From: Clostridia bacterium
GTDB taxonomy: Bacteria; Bacillota; Clostridia; Christensenellales; Borkfalkiaceae
DNA length: 7,734 nucleotides
Assembly (NCBI GenBank): GCA_017421905.1
Contig: JAFOHH010000245.1
Coordinates: 1-7,734, forward strand
Reading direction: 5' to 3'
Made by a program: the position numbers and the translations under genes. The notes beneath the pieces were generated by a model that saw only the letters and a list, made by a program, of their open reading frames with translations, was not told the DNA's origin and ran no database searches. Within the stretch, counting starts at the first letter, position 1; every line of letters begins with the position of its first letter. This document shows, one piece after another, positions 6,209 to 7,734 of this stretch.

Positions 6209-7734
6209 TGGCAGGTCCTATGAGAGGAATGCGCGGCGTACCTGCGCAAAAAGCACCCAAGGGTACGACTAAACGCTTATTAAAGCTTTTATTATCCGAT
6301 TATAAAAAGCAGCTAATCGTCGTTGCCGTATGCCTTATTTTATCGGCAGTATCCGGCTCGGTTGGCGGTATTTTCATGAAGAACTTGTACGAGGAAATCG
6401 AACTTGCCCTCGTCGATTTTGCTGCCGGTTGGAGCGGGGTTATTACCTGCATTGCGCTGATGGCAACCACCTATCTCATCAACGTAACGGCAACCCTTAT
6501 TTACACGCAAATTATGGCGCGCGTTACCCAAGGCTTTTTGAAAAAGACGCGTGAGAAGATGTTTAACAAAATGCAAACGCTTCCCATTCGCTATTTCGAT
6601 ACGCACACACACGGCAATATCATGAGCTACTACACCAACGATATCGACGTGTTGCGCATGCTTATTTCGCAAACCATCCCTGCGCTATGCTCTTCCGTTA
6701 TCACGCTCAGCGTGGTGTTCGGCACGATGATCTCCTTTAGCTTATGGCTTACCCTCGTCGTACTCTTCGGCGTTTTCCTTATGCTTACCGTAACCAAAAA
6801 GGTAGGCGGCGGCAGCGCAAAATACTTCTTAAAAATGCAACGCTCCGTCGGCAAGCTGGAAGGGTATATCGAAGAATCTATGTCCGGCGAAAAGGTCATT
6901 AAGGTTTTTAATCACGAAGACGAAGCGATTGCCGACTTTGACAAAGTCAACGAGGATTGGTTTGAAAACGCCTACCAAGCGCACAAATATGCCAACACGC
7001 TTATGCCTATTTTAAACAACATCGGCAATATGCTGTACGTTCTTCTCGCCTTCGTTGGCGGTGCGCTCCTCATTTGGTTTAACGGTAGAGAGTGGAACTT
7101 ATCCATTTCCTCCCTTTTTACTACCGGATCTATCACCAACGTGCTAACGATTCCCGTCGTTATTTCCTTTTTGAATATGGCGCGTCAGTTTTCGGGTCAG
7201 GTTAGCCAGGTTTCCAACCAAATTAACGCGATTGCTATGGCGCAAGCGGGTGCGGCTCGCATTTTTACCATTTTAGACGAGCAGCCTGAGGTAGACGAGG
7301 GCTACGTTACCTTGGTTAACGCCACTTACGACGAAAACGGCAATCTTACCGAATGCGATAATCGCACGGGTATTTGGGCGTGGAAGCATCCTCATAAAGA
7401 AGACGGCACGATTACCTACACCCTTCTCCGCGGCGATATCGTGCTCGAAGAGGTCGATTTCGGTTACGTTCCTGAAAAAATCGTTCTGCACGATATTTCC
7501 CTTTACGCTCGCCCGGGTCAAAAGGTTGCCTTCGTCGGCGCAACGGGTGCGGGTAAAACGACAATTACCAACCTCATTAACCGTTTCTACGACATTGCAG
7601 ACGGCAAAGTGCGTTACGACGGCATCAACATCAACAAAATTAAAAAGGCCGATTTGCGTCGCTCTCTCGGCATTGTTTTGCAAGATACCAACCTCTTTAC
7701 GGGTACGGTTATGGAAAACATCCGCTAGTAGCGG
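6208..7734 (+). CDS. ABC exporter half-transporter, second subunit (3' partial, cut at window end)
   Basis: 506 residues before two in-frame TAG codons at 7726-7731; family members run to about 600 or more. About six membrane segments (near 36-55, 77-100, 155-175, 178-197, 266-290, 305-325) precede the ATPase domain, which shows A-loop Tyr420, a canonical Walker A GATGAGKT (444-451) and Q-loop Gln492. The signature, Walker B and H-loop are missing because the sequence ends at VMENIR, where homologues continue with Tyr-Gly. A linker of about 47 residues (363-409, with GIWAWKHPHKEDG) between the membrane and ATPase parts is, from memory, a hallmark of this partner subunit in gut Clostridia. It should supply the intact catalytic Walker motifs to the heterodimer. 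The stop codons lie in a short palindrome at the very end and are probably artefactual, so I treat the gene as partial and not as a pseudogene. Confidence 0.88.
7722..7734. other. Perfect inverted repeat at the window terminus (likely fold-back artefact)
   Basis: CCGCTA (7722-7727), a central G, then TAGCGG (7729-7734): the last six bases are the exact reverse complement of the six before the centre. The protein reading frame makes sense up to ATC CGC TA (Ile-Arg-Tyr expected) and fails right at the turn. This is what a chimeric fold-back at a contig end would look like. Confidence 0.6.

Noticed and set aside
7726..7731. Reassigned TAG codons (two TAG in frame where Tyr-Gly is expected)
   Set aside because: The other three stops are all TAA and so say nothing about TAG, and the TAGs lie in a palindrome at the sequence end; an artefact is simpler.

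Overview
The window looks like ordinary chromosomal DNA from an uncultured anaerobic Clostridia-type Firmicute, probably a gut organism. The clues are strong AAGGAG ribosome-binding sites, TATAAT promoters, oligo-T terminators, a Gram-positive style surface protein, a UPF0371/DUF1846 gene and a heterodimeric ABC exporter of a form common in gut Clostridia. A family such as the Christensenellales/Borkfalkiaceae is possible, but that is a guess from style and not a computed placement. There are no RNA genes, CRISPR arrays, insertion sequences or phage genes that I can support.

Layout. (1) Positions 1-2433, + strand: the 3' part of a large secreted enzyme, an SGNH/GDSL esterase-type domain followed by about four bacterial Ig-like repeats, a TVEP-repeat linker and a C-terminal membrane anchor. 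Its start lies before the window. (2) Positions 2434-2662: a convergent intergenic region with two strong hairpin terminators, one per strand, and a 15-bp tandem repeat touching the stop codon of the next gene. (3) Positions 2663-4135, - strand: a DUF1846 (UPF0371) protein. (4) Positions 4136-4432: a divergent control region. It has two mirror-image promoters with the same boxes (TTGCGA, 17 bp, TATAAT), an A/T-rich inverted repeat midway between them, and on the transporter side a leader of about 150 nt. The leader contains a possible 23-codon leader peptide, a terminator-like hairpin overlapping that peptide, a competing alternative hairpin, and a small GC hairpin just before the transporter's ribosome-binding site. 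(5) Positions 4433-7734, + strand: two ABC exporter half-transporters overlapping by one base, which should form a heterodimer. The first has the degenerate ATP site (Asp for the catalytic Glu, Gln for the H-loop His). The second has a canonical Walker A but stops at the window edge before its signature and Walker B motifs.

How it fits together. The exporter pair is one operon with its own promoter, and its leader resembles the leader-peptide attenuation known for the Bacillus subtilis BmrCD multidrug exporter. This is the most interesting hypothesis here and it rests on hand-drawn pairings. The two TAG codons that end the second ABC gene sit in a short perfect inverted repeat at the last 13 bases of the window, so the truncation is more likely a contig-end artefact than biology. 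I see no clearly novel multi-gene system.
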